Assembly: GCA_902702965.1 (NCBI GenBank)
Contig: CACRXP010000192.1
Location: 202,719 to 266,718 of the forward strand
DNA from: Spirometra erinaceieuropaei
Lineage: Eukaryota > Platyhelminthes > Cestoda > Diphyllobothriidea > Diphyllobothriidae
DNA: 64,000 nt
Reading direction: 5' to 3'
This document shows positions 10,968-22,794 of this stretch, piece after piece. The notes under the pieces are model-generated. The model had not been told where the DNA came from. It did not search any database and worked only from the letters and a program-made list of their open reading frames with translations. Each line of letters opens with the position of its first letter. The stretch's first letter is position 1. The position numbers and the translations under genes are program-made.

Positions 10968-11340
10968 ATCTTATTTCGTAGCCGCGACTGCAGTAGACAA
11001 GCCCCAGCTGCCTGTCATACGGGACCGGTGATATTAGGGGGCTTAAAACTAACCCCCAACCCTAACCCCTAACCATAACCCATAACACTAATCCCAACCC
11101 TAACTCCTGACTCCAACCCCCAACACTACCTCCTTACCCTAACCCCTGGCGTTAATCCCTAACCCTGGCCCCGAAACCTAAACCCTAACCCTAGCCCCTA
11201 GAACTGACCCCTAGCTCTGACCTCCAACCCTGAATCTTACTTCCAACACTAGCCCCTAACCATAGCCCTAACCCCTAACGCTGGCCCCTATCACTAACCC
11301 CTAACCCTAACCCCTAACAGGTGCGGCTACGAAATAAGAT
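10968..11340. repeat. CCCTAA-like array inside perfect inverted repeat (T3)
   Basis: atcttatttcgtagccgc at 10968-10985 is exactly complementary to 11323-11340. Between them, about 11048-11320 is a dense array of ccctaa/aaccccta-type words. The left arm (10979-11035; cgtagccgcgactg, gtagacaagccccagctgcc, tcatacgggacc) is the reverse complement of the right arm of the 50.7 kb array. Array orientation is opposite to that at 10.2 kb. Confidence 0.8.
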
Positions 11341-11779
11341 GTTACCATGCCTGTCTTTAATCCTTATTACGCGGTGGCAGGCCCATGCAAAGTCAAGCAA
11401 TTTCGGTCGCATGCTATCAGCATGATCAACCACGCGGAATGCCAGTGGATAGATGCAAAAGTATAGGCGAAGCGATAAAGGAGGGAGTGGACAGTTGGTA
11501 GCAGCAGAAGTTCAGTAAGAGGAGAAGGGCTGGTCGACGCACTTTGCCAGTTGTAGACAGCCATCATGGCCAGTCTGTCGTCATTGATCGGGGCCCCCTT
11601 GCGTCAAGGTCACTTTCTCAGCGGGCGGTTCCAGAGGCGCGGACTTACAGACACTCGATCGACTTCCACTCGGACGCACCTGCGTCCACAGAGTTGCCGC
11701 TGCCAATACGTTACTTGACCGCACCACCCCCCTGCAACCAGCAAAATAAGCCACTACCCCTCGGGAAATGCAGCACACA
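11341..11779. other. GC-richer stretch, no gene recognised
   Basis: Contains ggtggcaggccca near 11373, a phrase also found in family B copies, but no convincing longer alignment. Overlapping open frames on both strands are not supported as genes. Confidence 0.3.
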
Positions 11780-12060
11780 CCGATTGGAGACTTCTTGATC
11801 TCGACCCACGAGCCCACAAAAGCGACTGCTACCATTGTCCCAGGGACTCGCAGGCATGGTTGGACGCAGCCAGCGCCAGCTCTGGCCTCGTCAGCGGCCA
11901 CTGCCGCCTGAGAGGACAACCCTGAATTCTGTATATGATAAACCCATAAATCTGGTAAATGATGTCTCCTCCCTACAACTTGGGGTTTGACTTGATTATT
12001 GTGGCGTACTGAGTACCAACACTTTTTTACCGCCTAGTCGCTATATGTCCCTGCCGAAAG
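11780..12060. repeat. Family B dispersed repeat, tail portion
   Basis: The order gattggagactt, acgagcccacaaaagcgac, gggactcgcaggcatg, ggccactgccgcctgagagg, acaaccctgaattctg and aataaacc-like matches the distal part of the family B copy at 49850-50100, which has acgagcctacaaaagaag, gggaccctcaggcatg, ggccactaccacctaagagg and so on. Confidence 0.7.
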
Positions 12061-13795
12061 TTGCATTAATAATTCCGTATGATCTCATCGTGATACAGAC
12101 TAAAGTAATAAAGGAGGATTACTGCGAGGACTTTGATGATAACGCCAAATAGGCAAATACTGCAGCAGTCATCGCACGGCAGTCTGTCGGCCTTCTTAAG
12201 GCTTAAATTATGTTCTCCACTTCGCAGATTTAGGTCGAAAGACCGTATTGCCAGCCAAAAGTACTATCAAACAACGCTTGTGGATTTCCCCTGTAAGACA
12301 GTGACCAGTGGAATTTTGTCTTTGCTGAGTGTTATTCTCATCCCGAGGGCCATCTCCTCCGAGAATAGGCTTCAATCGCAGTTATATTCGGTCGCTCAAC
12401 GGGATGGGTTGTGATTCTGGGAAAAAACAGCCTTTTCACCTAACTGTCATGTTCCAAATAGACAATCTTACAATGCCCTTATCGCTTCTAGCTGTTATGG
12501 CAGATGAATAATTAAACTGGCTTGTTTTCAAACCTCGGCGTTTACTAGTGCTGTCCCCGTTAGATAAAGTCATTTTAAAATTTCCGGAGGTTTAATTCCA
12601 GAGTTCGTCAGGCACAGGGTGCATGGTCTCGTGGCACAGTTTCCTGAGATACGGATTGCCACGAGGAACAGCAGTCCTTGCACAATTAACCAGTCCGATT
12701 GTTATGGGATGTTGTATGTACAGTTCCCATTTACCCCTGCACCTTTTCTCCTACACCTGGATATTTCTGTACTGTTGTTTTATTATGCTAAAATACAGAC
12801 ACACACACGTGGTTTCGGCACGCGACAACGCCTGTCTTGTGTCCGCATGCTGCATGGGGTCATTGTTTTCTTGATTACGCTCATATGCCTCAATCTTCTT
12901 TAGTCGGTCGGTTTTTATTCCTCGATCGTATCCCACCGGACGTGGATTTACCCGAGCAACAAGCCCAACTAACAGACTTCAACTCGGGACATCCTGTACT
13001 TCACTCAGAGCATTCATCACGCTAGAACAACTGATACTGGAGAGGGCTTCATTTTTCGTGGGTCTGTCCAACAGCTTACCTTCGATGCTTTTCGCCTACT
13101 TTTTTACTGTAGTTTTTTGTAAGAAATGTAACGTTCGCCGCTAAAAGTCCAGTTTTTCCTGCACCTATTGTTTTTGTTGTGGTTTTACTTGTTGTTTACA
13201 CTACATAGGTCTACCATGGAATCAGTCCACACAATAACGCCTTCTATGGCCCAACAGAGGAAATTGGAGATTGCTTGTGTCCATAATAAACGGTTTCGAC
13301 TAAAGACCTCTCAGAGACAGCTGCATCCGCATCCATACGGCGAAGCCATCGCAAGAAGTCTGACGGGTTACCATAGCAGTGTCAGGATCTGTCAGATGCT
13401 CCAGATTGTAGTTCTCGAAGGCCGTGTCTTTTCACCGGAACTGTCGCCGTGACCTCATAAAAGCACAGTCAGAGTCATCCTCTTTATGGCATTGGCATTC
13501 TGCATGTGATTAATATCCAGTACTTAAGTTATTATGAGAATTTACCAGCGTAGTCCTCGGTGACGTCTATTCTCAGAGCATAAATGAGACTGTGGTCGGA
13601 CTACACAGAGCGCTTGCATCAAAACAGATTATCATTGGCACGGTTGCGGTAGAATTGGGAATAGTCCTCAGCGTCTGTCGCGTGACCTAGGGTCTGGCGA
13701 GTGTGACTCGATATGGCAGCCAGAGTGTGGCCCCTAAAACTAGCCGCTCGGTAAATGTACTGAACCAATACGGCGGCTACAGTGGATACTGGAAA
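12061..13795. other. Non-coding stretch, nothing recognised
   Basis: Several open frames of 60-95 codons occur on both strands with no domain, consistent start context or splice structure. No named repeat family was seen. Confidence 0.35.
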
Positions 13796-13799
13796 ACGT

Positions 13800-14190
13800 T
13801 CTCCCGAATGCTCACCCATAAAAATGCCAGCATTCGAGGTGCGCTGGCAGGCCCAGTTGCAGTCACACGCCGCGTCAAATGGGATCCGATTCGCCCCTCC
13901 CCCATTTTTTGTTGTGTAAACGCTTGGTCAGTGTAGGTTGTAGACCAGGGGTGTGGTGGTACGCCTAGGTGCGGGTTCTAGCCGCGCCAGTCATCGGCGG
14001 CCTCGCCCGCCTCCAGTCTACCTGACTTGGTCGTGACAGCAGTCCCGGGGAGGGGATAGGCGGAGAGAGTGCTGCAGGTGTTGCGCAAATCTATCACCAC
14101 TGTAAATTAAATTACATGTAAGTCACCGTCCCTACTCCACACCCTGCTTCACAGCACACGATCGATTTTATTGATACCGACGGTCGAACT
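13800..14190 (+). repeat. Family B dispersed repeat
   Basis: Contains gctggcaggcccagttgc (13845), ttggtcagtgtaggttgtag (13924), accaggggtgtggtggta, cctaggtgcgggttctagcc (a B-box-like word), gtctacctgacttggtc, the ctgcaggtgttgcgcaaatc word, aagtcaccgtccct and ccctgcttcacagcacacg. The same order is found at 26940-27340 and, reversed, at 22795-23300 and 49395-50125. Confidence 0.75.
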
Positions 14191-16195
14191 TTTGGTTGCC
14201 GGAGTCCAAGTTGCATTGCATAAATGTCCAAAAAGGTGGACTCTGCATTGCCGGCACATAAAGAGTCCTCAAATTGTAGCCTGAAATGTTTAATCCAGGA
14301 ATGCCAGGATACGTAGTTAACGGCCATCCCACAGAATTTCCCCATATGGGAGAAAGATGTCAAAAGGTTCAGTTGCTCCTCATGAAAAAACGCAATTTGG
14401 GCATCATTATCATCTGTAAAGTCCTTTTGTGTTAGTGATGTTACTCTGATTGTTCAATGAAAAAAACCATTACTTTAATTCGTCCCTTTTAAGTTTTTCT
14501 TGGCTCACTCAACCCGAAATAATTGCATTTAAATGGGAGTATATCCGTAGGTGAGTACGACAGTGGGCGCGAATAGGTAAGGTCTATGGGAAACAATCGC
14601 TGAGTTTAATGTCGGTCCGGTATCCCCATCGGGAGCTCGAAAAATGCACAAATTCGAATTTAACGATCACAAAAGTTCGGTTGAAACAAATGCTTCGACT
14701 GAGCTAATGCTCAGACATTTAAAAGTGTGAAATCTTGCCGAGACAGACTATGGAATCAGGCTATTCCTACGGTCCAAACTTATCAACTCCGAGACAGAGA
14801 ATGGATGGACTCCCCCTCTCCAGGTGGTTTGTCTAGACAAATGATATAATTATAACTAAAATAGATACTTGAAGTGGGATATGACAAGTAATGAACTCTA
14901 GCGGTCGGACGGAGCTGCCGACCACCCGAATTCATGCTAGAGGACATGCCTACGGTTACGCTAATTAATCGACATCCCTTCTTTCTCACAGTCTGCTTTA
15001 AATAAATGTCACGATCAATAGGAATTGCAGGTTATAATAAATGGAAGTGTCCTATCTACTGAAATGACAGACTATGCCGGCTGTCAGACACATTACTAGA
15101 GCACTTTTATTCACTCAGCCCGGACTCAAGGCAGACATTGGGAACCACCTACCGTAAACTCAGCGCATGTAAAACATTTGTGCATGATGGTCTGCGGCGG
15201 AATCCAAGTGACATATCAATGACATTCAATAAATGTAAGACGTTCAATTTACCTTCGAGGTATACCTGGAGGCATTTATTCAGGTGGTGCTCAGTGAACT
15301 TCGACTCTGACATCATTTAACAGATGTCAGGAACAAAACGAAAATGCCGGGTTTAGATCACAACACATTTGTGGGGAAAATGACGCTCTATCCATTAAGC
15401 CGCAGGATTCATTGGACACGAGAAGAAAGCGCTTTTCGGTCTCACGTTATTGATGCATGTGCGGAAGGTACCAGCTTGTCCAATCTCCCTTTGGTCCAGC
15501 TCGGTGGTTTCTGCCGGGAAATTAACTGCAACACGAAAGACTGTTGGAATATGATCAGTACATTTACCTTATAAGGGCGAGGTGAAATGAGATTGTGTTT
15601 GCTATGCGACCTTTGATTTAGGCCTCCAGTTTGCCGAAAATGGATAGACGCCGCGCCTTACCAGAGAGTCTATGTTCCATAAAGCACGCGGCGTTTACCT
15701 TTGTCAGAGGTGTTGGAGCAGTTCGGCAGAATCTAAAACAGACGGCTCCTTTCGACCCAAATGCGTGTCATACTCCCAGCAGCAGTCATTTCCCCTCTGC
15801 TCTTGTTTTCCACTGCAGTGAAGGCAGCTTTTACCAATGATATCAGCCGAGGTGTACTGGTCGACAACTTAAGGCCGAGAGTGTACATGCAGCACTGTGA
15901 GCAGTTGCAGCTGGTTAACTGCATGCACCCGGACAGCGAAAGCGTTAGCGAGGCCGGTTACGCGCGAGCAAACTGAAGGCATAAGTACGGAGATCCATCA
16001 AAAGACAATCTATACTTCCGTAGTCCGTTTGAGTCATTTTGGGCGTCACAGGTCGCCTTGCGCAAATTTTTAAGGCGTTAAGGTTGGGGTTAGGTGTTAC
16101 TGTCCAACTGCCTGTTGAGCTTCAGATCTAAAGCGATCGCTGGATCAGTGCTGGTCGATTATCCACATCGGTAAGCGTCCCTCTACCGCTGTTAG
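14191..16195. other. Non-coding stretch, nothing recognised
   Basis: A short ggttaaggttggggttagg-like run near 16079-16097 echoes the telomere-like arrays but is only about 20 bases. No gene or other repeat was identified. Confidence 0.35.
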
Positions 16196-16365
16196 TATAC
16201 CCGATCGCAATCCACACAACAAGGAGTACGTGGCCCAGTGGCTAAGAGCGTTAGACTTCTAACCGACAGGTCGTGGGTTCGAGAACCAGGAGTTGCGAAA
16301 CATCTGGCTGGTTGATGACGGCCAGAGGATGGCCATCCTCCTCTCCCTTGTCTTTGTCGGTAATC
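16196..16365 (+). mobile_element. Family A SINE, best-preserved tRNA-like head
   Basis: Begins tacccgatcgcaatcc. The head gtggcccagtggctaagagc (16230), ttagacttctaaccgac and gtcgtgggttcgagaacc follows the A box, anticodon and B box of tRNA-Arg(TCT) closely, then the body tggctggttgatgacggcc and tctcccttgtctttgtcggt. No pairing acceptor stem or 3' CCA context, so this is a SINE head and not a tRNA gene. Confidence 0.75.
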
Positions 16366-18859
16366 ACCTCCTGCATATGCATTTAGATTCGTCCATTTTT
16401 GACCTCCTACTCCGTGACAGAATTGTCAGGGGCTACTTCACCCCTCTCACACTGTCAGGCGTAGTCCTCGTATTAGGGACTCAATGAATTAATCACTGAA
16501 ATAGCATTTTGCCTAAAGCAAAAGACGATTGCAGAGCATAAAGACTGCACGCGAACATGCCTGAGAGTTTTATTACACAGGCGAATCCCAAATGTCACTG
16601 CTGCAAGCCGAGGGGTCGGTTGTGCTAGAAATGTGCTTAGATGGGTGCCTAAATGCTTATCCGATCAACTGATGGGAAATTGCCCCTCTAAGGAAATCAC
16701 ATTTGACACTTTATATTTCCGGCCCATTCAGCCCGACGGTCAAATTGTCCGAAACACCTTATTCTATGTCCGATGGTAGGGGGAAGTACACAAGTAAACT
16801 TTTTATTCTATTTTTTTGTTTTTTTTTTCAAATCATCTTTGGATTATTTGCCGCTGGAAGGGGCTAGTGTTCCTCTGAATTTCCAATCCTTAAATCTCAA
16901 GTATTCGGTGACTGAAAATTTATTTCTAGGACAATAATTTGTCGTAAAACTGACGATTAATGTTGCCTTTTGTCAATAGTGTCCGTCAGAATGCGCATTT
17001 TTGCGCAAAAGTAGATGAAAGAAGCATACAATAGTACTACTTCACTCTCCAGAATTGGAGCTTGAGGGAGCTTCCAGAGGGAGCATCCCTCCAGAAGGCT
17101 ATACTGCCTTTCAAACTGAATGGGAAATCTAACGAAACGACCGCTAAGTAGGTCAGCCATACCGTAAAATAACTGCAACAGCTGAACGGCACCATAGACT
17201 TGGAGCAACCACACGTGGGGAAACTTTTGGACAAGAGGCTACCTGCTGAATTTCGTCTCTTCTACATCTCGTAGGGAATCAAAAATTCAAAAAAGAAACA
17301 AGCAGAAGTAATCAACTAAGTAGACTAATATTAGGTGAATTTAAATGACTACTTCCAAAAAGAACCATACAAGCCGAGGTATAATTCAGTAGGATTTTAA
17401 CTTTCGCCATCAGCTTGTCCGCATTTAGATTAGTGAAAATATCGTTGCAGAAATCCAAACGACGTTCGTGTTAGATCCTGCCATTGTAAGCCAACTAATG
17501 ACCTAAAAGGGGGTGAATTCAGCAAGGTAAAGCCTAAAGACCACTAAGTTGTTCGACACGAAATCAACAAAATGGCGAAATTACGACATAGAAGGTTAGG
17601 CCGACAGGAAGGAGCGACAGACATCATACAGTAAGAGATTTTAAAATCGGAAACAACCCTAGCTAATAACATTTTTTCTTTAAAATTAAGCCAAACACGT
17701 TACTTTGCAATACTTTCTCCCCTGAGAGCCATGTGACCTTTTGCCGAGGTCAGCTCCATCCGACACTACCTGCAAAATATGTGTTCATGTGCAAGTTCAT
17801 GTGAAGTTTATTACCACCTCTCCCCTCCTCCAAGAAAAGTCGCGACGCAGAACTCTCTTCCGTCATTTTACTGCCTAACGCAAAATTTCACGGCAAAAGT
17901 GACCGACCTAACGGTCTCGGGAAAGCCGCCCTTAGATAGCTCTACTCATTTGGCTCAGCGATGCACTAGTGGACGATTTTTTAGGAAGAACACTCAAATT
18001 CAGCCAAATGACTCGACTCTTCATTTCTCAGCTTACTATCGCATTTCTCTTTTCCACCCTCTGCTTATTTCTGTGAAGACCTGTCAGGTCGCAGTAAAGG
18101 TGAAAAATAACGTAAATTGTTGTATTATTTTTCTATAGTGGCCGGTTCTGCATCATAGCCGCAATTTTTCAAGTATATTCTCTTTATCAGATACGGATCA
18201 TGACATTTACAGTGTGGGTCGGACAGAATGATGGGAACAGATGGACTTTCAAGGAGTGAGGGTTGCCTTTACCTCCTATTACCGTTCTTGAACAATTTTT
18301 TTCAAATGAAAAAATCAACAACCGGCAGTTGTGAATAGTGGACTTTACGAGTAAATTTTAAATGAAAATACCAGAAGTAGCGACGAAATACGTACCAGGC
18401 TGTCCTGTTTTCCAACTATGCCTACCTGAAGCTGATTACTGGTACTGTGCACGGGAGTTTACTCGATTATGATTATATAGGGTAGTTCCAATGTAACCGA
18501 AGTCTAACTATTATTAAAAGTTGCAAATAAACGGAGCAAATTTTCATTGCATAAGGTCGCAACAAATATTCGAGGTGTAGGCCGTTTTTCGCAGTACGGT
18601 TGCGACATCCTTCGGTGTTTGAGTTAGTTACTTTTTGCATATCCCCTGTTAAGTATCTTCTCATGGCCTTGTGATGCTCTGTTTCAGATCAGCGTGCAAA
18701 CTGTAAACCTAGTGCATGAACCTTCAGCAGACTTTGTGTATATCACCCCCAATGTGCATGACCTCGTCCTTGTTTTGGTCAATTTTGAATTTATTAGCGC
18801 CCTCTTTCAGTTGAGACACGGTCTACGCTCGAAGCACTTTAAAAACTGAAGGACGTGCT
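16366..18859. other. Non-coding stretch, nothing firmly recognised
   Basis: A T-rich run occurs at 16798-16830. A minus-strand frame at 16957-17214 reads smoothly for 85 codons but shows no family I recognise. The rest is AT-leaning without repeat matches. Confidence 0.3.
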
Positions 18860-19508
18860 CCTCACGCCGTTAAAATTTTTTTATTCATTGTGCCAGCGTC
18901 ATAAAGATGTTAGAGAGCATGGGAGTGAATGATTAATTGCATCACCTCCATCTATGTCGACAATCTACGGATTGTTACGAAAATTCGAACGGGCTGGCAA
19001 CACTGCAAACGCGGATAAGCCTGGTGCGCCAAGAACAGTGCGGACCATTGCTAGCCAAGATGCAGTAGCAGCATCAGAGAGACGCGCTTCTGCACAGCTG
19101 GGCGTATCGCAATCGTCTTTACAACGGATCACGCCATCTACAGGCTCACACCGCATATCGTCCGCGTGGACCCCAGGCTCTTAACGAAAAAGACGGAGAC
19201 AGGCGTCCTCCATCTTGTGAAAATTTTGGGGCTGCATGCGAAGAATCTCCTGACTTTTTGAAGCACATTATTTAGTCGAACTAAGCCAGCTTCGAACTAA
19301 ATGGGGGGTGGCTCGACATAACTGTACCTATTGGTCGGATTTACATCCACATGAGATATTACGACGAGAGTTTAATGTGCCTGGTGTCACTGTTTGAAGT
19401 AGAGGATTAATTAGCCTGTTTTTGTTTGATACTACAGTGAAGGCCGAAGCATATCTTAAAATTTTGAATGAAAAGTTTTGGTCTATAGTATCTCATGTTC
19501 AAGGTAGA
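18860..19508 (+). pseudogene. Mariner/Tc1-superfamily transposase relic
   Basis: A DDE transposase that would cut and paste a TA-flanked DNA transposon. The N-terminal helix-turn-helix part is readable at 18954-19140: S-T-I-Y-G-L-L-R-K-F-E-R, then R-T-V-R-T, then Q-L-G-V-S-Q-S-S-L-Q-R-I, with an internal deletion. After 19141 the frame breaks. Catalytic-core pieces follow in shifted frames: D-F-L-K-H-I-I at 19252 leading to S-N-stop-A-S-F where the first catalytic Asp (S-D-E-A-H-F) should be, then N-C-T-Y-W-S-D-L-H-P-H-E at about 19320, V-P-G-V-T-V, and F-D-T-T-V-K-A-E-A-Y-L to K-F-W near 19485. The first catalytic Asp codon now reads Asn, the Trp after V-T-V has become a stop, and the rest of the catalytic domain is missing. 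It is certainly inactive. No terminal repeats were located. Confidence 0.85.
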
Positions 19509-21039
19509 TAGATAGACGGCCTCTGTGCAATGGAATGGTCTGAAATGTCCTCATTCCACAGAGGCACTCAGAAGCAGGTATTCAGCGATAAACCAAGAAC
19601 TCAATAATGTAGAACAGGGCACCATAAAGGCATGAGAAGATATAAGGCTGGGGATATGCTGATTCAAATGATTCAACCCCTGAACGATGTCACAACTGGG
19701 TTTCGAATAATGATTTGTATTTTGAACATTTGTTACAACTTTGTTTAGTAAAATTTGATTTCGTTTATCTGTATCCCTTGACAATAAACAATGCTCGGGG
19801 CATCCTGGACAGAAACCTATGGCAACTGCCACGTGAGTGCACTAATGATATAAAAACGCACAGATCTCCCAACATGCATCCTTTACAATACCAGAACACG
19901 TGAAAGGTGATGAAGGACATAATTGGGCGTTCTCGAGATCAGTCTGCATACGCTTACGATAATTCGTTTCAACAACCCAACAGTAGTTAACATTGCCCAG
20001 GGGAGCAGTTGTACTCTGCGTATGAGTGGGATTCTAATGAACAGATTTTTCCGGCATTGGGTTTATCCTCTTTTTTTGCCTCCATCCTGATCCAGCGATA
20101 AGATAGGTCAGGAGTCGACTGGAGGTAGATTTAGAAGTAATGGATGAGCTATTATTAAGCGTCAGGGGTCATATAGGATTTGAACGGGCACACACTCTAG
20201 TTGAAACGGTTACTCGGATGTAGTTAATGCATCACGCGCAACTTAATGGGACCACAATTGTGGATGAAGTATTAGATGAAGTTTGATTAGAAAAACTGCC
20301 TAGTCTAATCAGGCACTTACCACACATATAAATCCATCCGTTTGACCTCCCTTCCCTGGACACCTCCTACATCACTAAGAGACTTGGCAACATGGACTGG
20401 AGTGTACAGGAACACTCAGCCACGACGGATAACTGCCGATGACGTCAAAAGTACGCATTTGAGCAGATTCGTGTCTGCGGATACTACACACGTATATACC
20501 ACTACGACCTCGGAGGTGCGGGCAACGCGCTTATGTTATCCAAACCACTGTAAGCGGGGACAACTGAAAGTACATAGAACATCCGAAGTAGGTAAATTGT
20601 TAAAAGTAAACATCGGAGAAGTACGTGAGGACTGATGACTTCACGTCCGATTTATGTGGACTTGATATTTGAAAGCGTTTATGGGCCGATACCTACGAGT
20701 TCGCTCCCACGCGATCCAAACAGAAACACAACCGAGGGTTTGGCATGCTCTACAACACATTAAGGACATTTCATAGACGACCGTGTACATTGCTGAGGGA
20801 CTGGGTAAAGGAATTGGGCACCTGCCGGAAATTACTATGTGTGGTGGGATCGTAGAAAATTAGGGACCGATTAAGTCCCAGGGTGCATTCTAATATAGTG
20901 TATCATTTCGCCTTTTTGGTACGTGTTTTGATTGTAATACTGGCCTGTTAAAACGGCGATAAAAATAGCTCTTTTCTTAGGTTTTGATGAATAACCGGCA
21001 ATGCAGAAGCCACCCTCTTATAAAACATTTTCGAGCATC
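19509..21039. other. Non-coding stretch, nothing recognised
   Basis: Open frames up to 97 codons (20342-20635) lack any recognisable domain. No member of the named repeat families was seen. Confidence 0.35.
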
Positions 21040-21400
21040 CTTACCGACGATGTCAACCGTGTGCTACAACAGGTTGGACGAAGGAACAGTGACTTGTGTT
21101 CTAACTAGGTTATAGTGATAGTAGACTTGCTCTGCATCTGCCGCGCTCCCTCCTCCTCCTCATCCTCCTCCTCTTCTAACACCACCACCACCACCACCAC
21201 CACCGCCAACACCACCACCACCACCACCACCACTACCACCACCACCAACTGGCCCCGTATCATGACCATGTAAAGGAAACCGGAGACGGGAGATGGTGCA
21301 GGTGACTGGTATGGTGTATCCCCGCACCTAGGCCTACCAGCACATCCACCGGTACACAACGTACACTGATCAGGATTTTTTTTTTAACAAAAATGGGGGG
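21040..21400 (-). repeat. Family B dispersed repeat interrupted by microsatellite
   Basis: The left part (gacgatgtcaaccgtgtgct, gtgacttgtgttctaac, ggttatagtgatagtagact, tgctctgcatctgccgc) and right part (ggtgactggtatggtgta, ccgcacctaggcctacc, acacaacgtacactgatcag) match the minus-oriented family. The middle, where other copies have a cctcctccccacctgg-type word, is expanded into tcc- and acc-type triplet runs. Confidence 0.75.
21150..21249. repeat. (TCC)n then (ACC)n microsatellites
   Basis: tcctcctcctcatcctcctc at 21150 is followed after a few bases by an almost pure acc triplet array at 21179-21249. The array has single-base interruptions (gcc, aac, act). It lies inside a family B copy. A minus-strand open frame through it would encode runs of Val and Glu and is not a gene. 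Confidence 0.95.
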
Positions 21401-21404
21401 AGAC

Positions 21405-21690
21405 GGCCCGGATATTCGGCGTAAGCCAGCAACTGCACACGTACTGGTGTAGTTGCGGGATTACACCATGCCAGTCACCTGCGCCCTCTCTCACCTCCGG
21501 TCCTCTTGACTATGTCTTGACGCCGGGTCCAGGTGGGAGAGGAGAAGGTGCGGTAGGTGTTGCTCAAGTCTACCCTCACTATAAACTAATTCACGCGCCA
21601 GTCACCGCGTCTGTTCTCACCTGGCAGTGGAGCACACAGTAGGTATTGTTGAACGCGACGGCCGAACTGTCATCACATTCCTTGCCTAAA
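21405..21690 (+). repeat. Family B dispersed repeat
   Basis: Shows gccagtcacctgcgccctct (21470), tatgtcttgacgccgggtcc, aggtgggagaggagaaggtg, gtaggtgttgctcaagtcta, ccctcactataaactaattc, acgcgccagtcaccgcgtct, ggcagtggagcacacagta and gacggccgaactgtc. The order matches 27130-27330. It lies back-to-back with the minus-oriented copy at 21040, forming an inverted pair. Confidence 0.75.
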
Positions 21691-22790
21691 CTGTCCTTGT
21701 TATTACAGAGGTCAAACTGAAAGCAAAGTCGGGTTGGGCACAAGCTATCTCTGCGGCTGCGTGACTATTACAAGAGGTTACCCGCATCTTCGAAACAGGT
21801 CACTAGTTGAATTGCCCACGCTGAAAGCAAGACAAACAGAGAGCCGATTATAGTCTGGGTCTCGGATAAGGACTCGGCCAATCAGTGTATCGGCCTGACG
21901 CCCGCATACAGAGCCACGCACAGTCATCGCCATACCTGCGGAATTGATCGTTGATTGGCTAATGACCGCACATAATTTCAATTCGTTCTGATATTGCAGT
22001 CATCTCTGGCGAGAAACTCCTTCACAAGTTCGAAATCTAAGAAGAACAAAAGAGCGGTTCTTGTGCTCGATTAACCTCCTCCAGCCTTACCCGCACATAA
22101 ACCAGGAACCGCGATATTCGTTCTTATTTGTGGCATTATTACCAACATTACGTGAAAACCAATTAGAATAATGGTCGGTAGAGGTCTTATTGCTCAGAGT
22201 GCCAACTGGGGTTCCTTCTCTCCATCAAGGAGAAGTTTTTTAATCAAGAACAGTGTTGTAAAGACTAGCCTAAAATGGTTTGTCTGCAAATCAGATCTTT
22301 TTTGAAATAAAGAGTGTTCACGAAGCCAACTTCTCCTCATTTCGTGAAGTGGGACAGATCGTAGGGTTGAAAACAAAATAGTAAGACATTCGGATCAGGG
22401 TTTTGCAAGTGGTCATACAGAACAATTCTGGATTGTTGCCGGCTCCAATTACTGCCTGCCCAGTCCAAAAGTCGTCCGGAAGTTCGTTCATCGTATTTGC
22501 TGAGGACAGCCAGTGTTCAGAGTGAGATTCATCTGCTTGTGTCTATTTTGTATAAACAAAGCTAACTGATAGTTTATCCGTCGCCTGCCGCCGTGATTAC
22601 TGTTATTTTAGAGAAGACGCAGCGTTGACTTGCGCGTAAATTGTTTTGAAGTGAAATAGGCACTCGTAGCAGGCAGCTTGTCCATTATTTTCGTATTCGT
22701 TGCATTTTAATGGCCAGATGAAGTCAAAACGACGGACAATTCGCGTGGGCATAGTGGCTGACATGACTGAACCCCGGGTAAGCAAGTATC
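21691..22790. other. Non-coding stretch, nothing recognised
   Basis: No exon-like frame or named repeat was identified. Confidence 0.35.
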
Positions 22791-22794
22791 ACAC

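Noticed and set aside
16229..16295. Candidate tRNA-Arg gene
   Set aside because: A and B boxes and anticodon-like loop are good, but the acceptor and T stems do not pair and the SINE body follows; it is the SINE head.
16957..17214. 85-codon minus-strand frame that reads smoothly, possible exon
   Set aside because: No recognised family; weak acceptor and donor words only.
21105..21359. 84-codon minus-strand frame with poly-Val and Glu runs
   Set aside because: Translation of the ACC/TCC microsatellites inside a family B copy.
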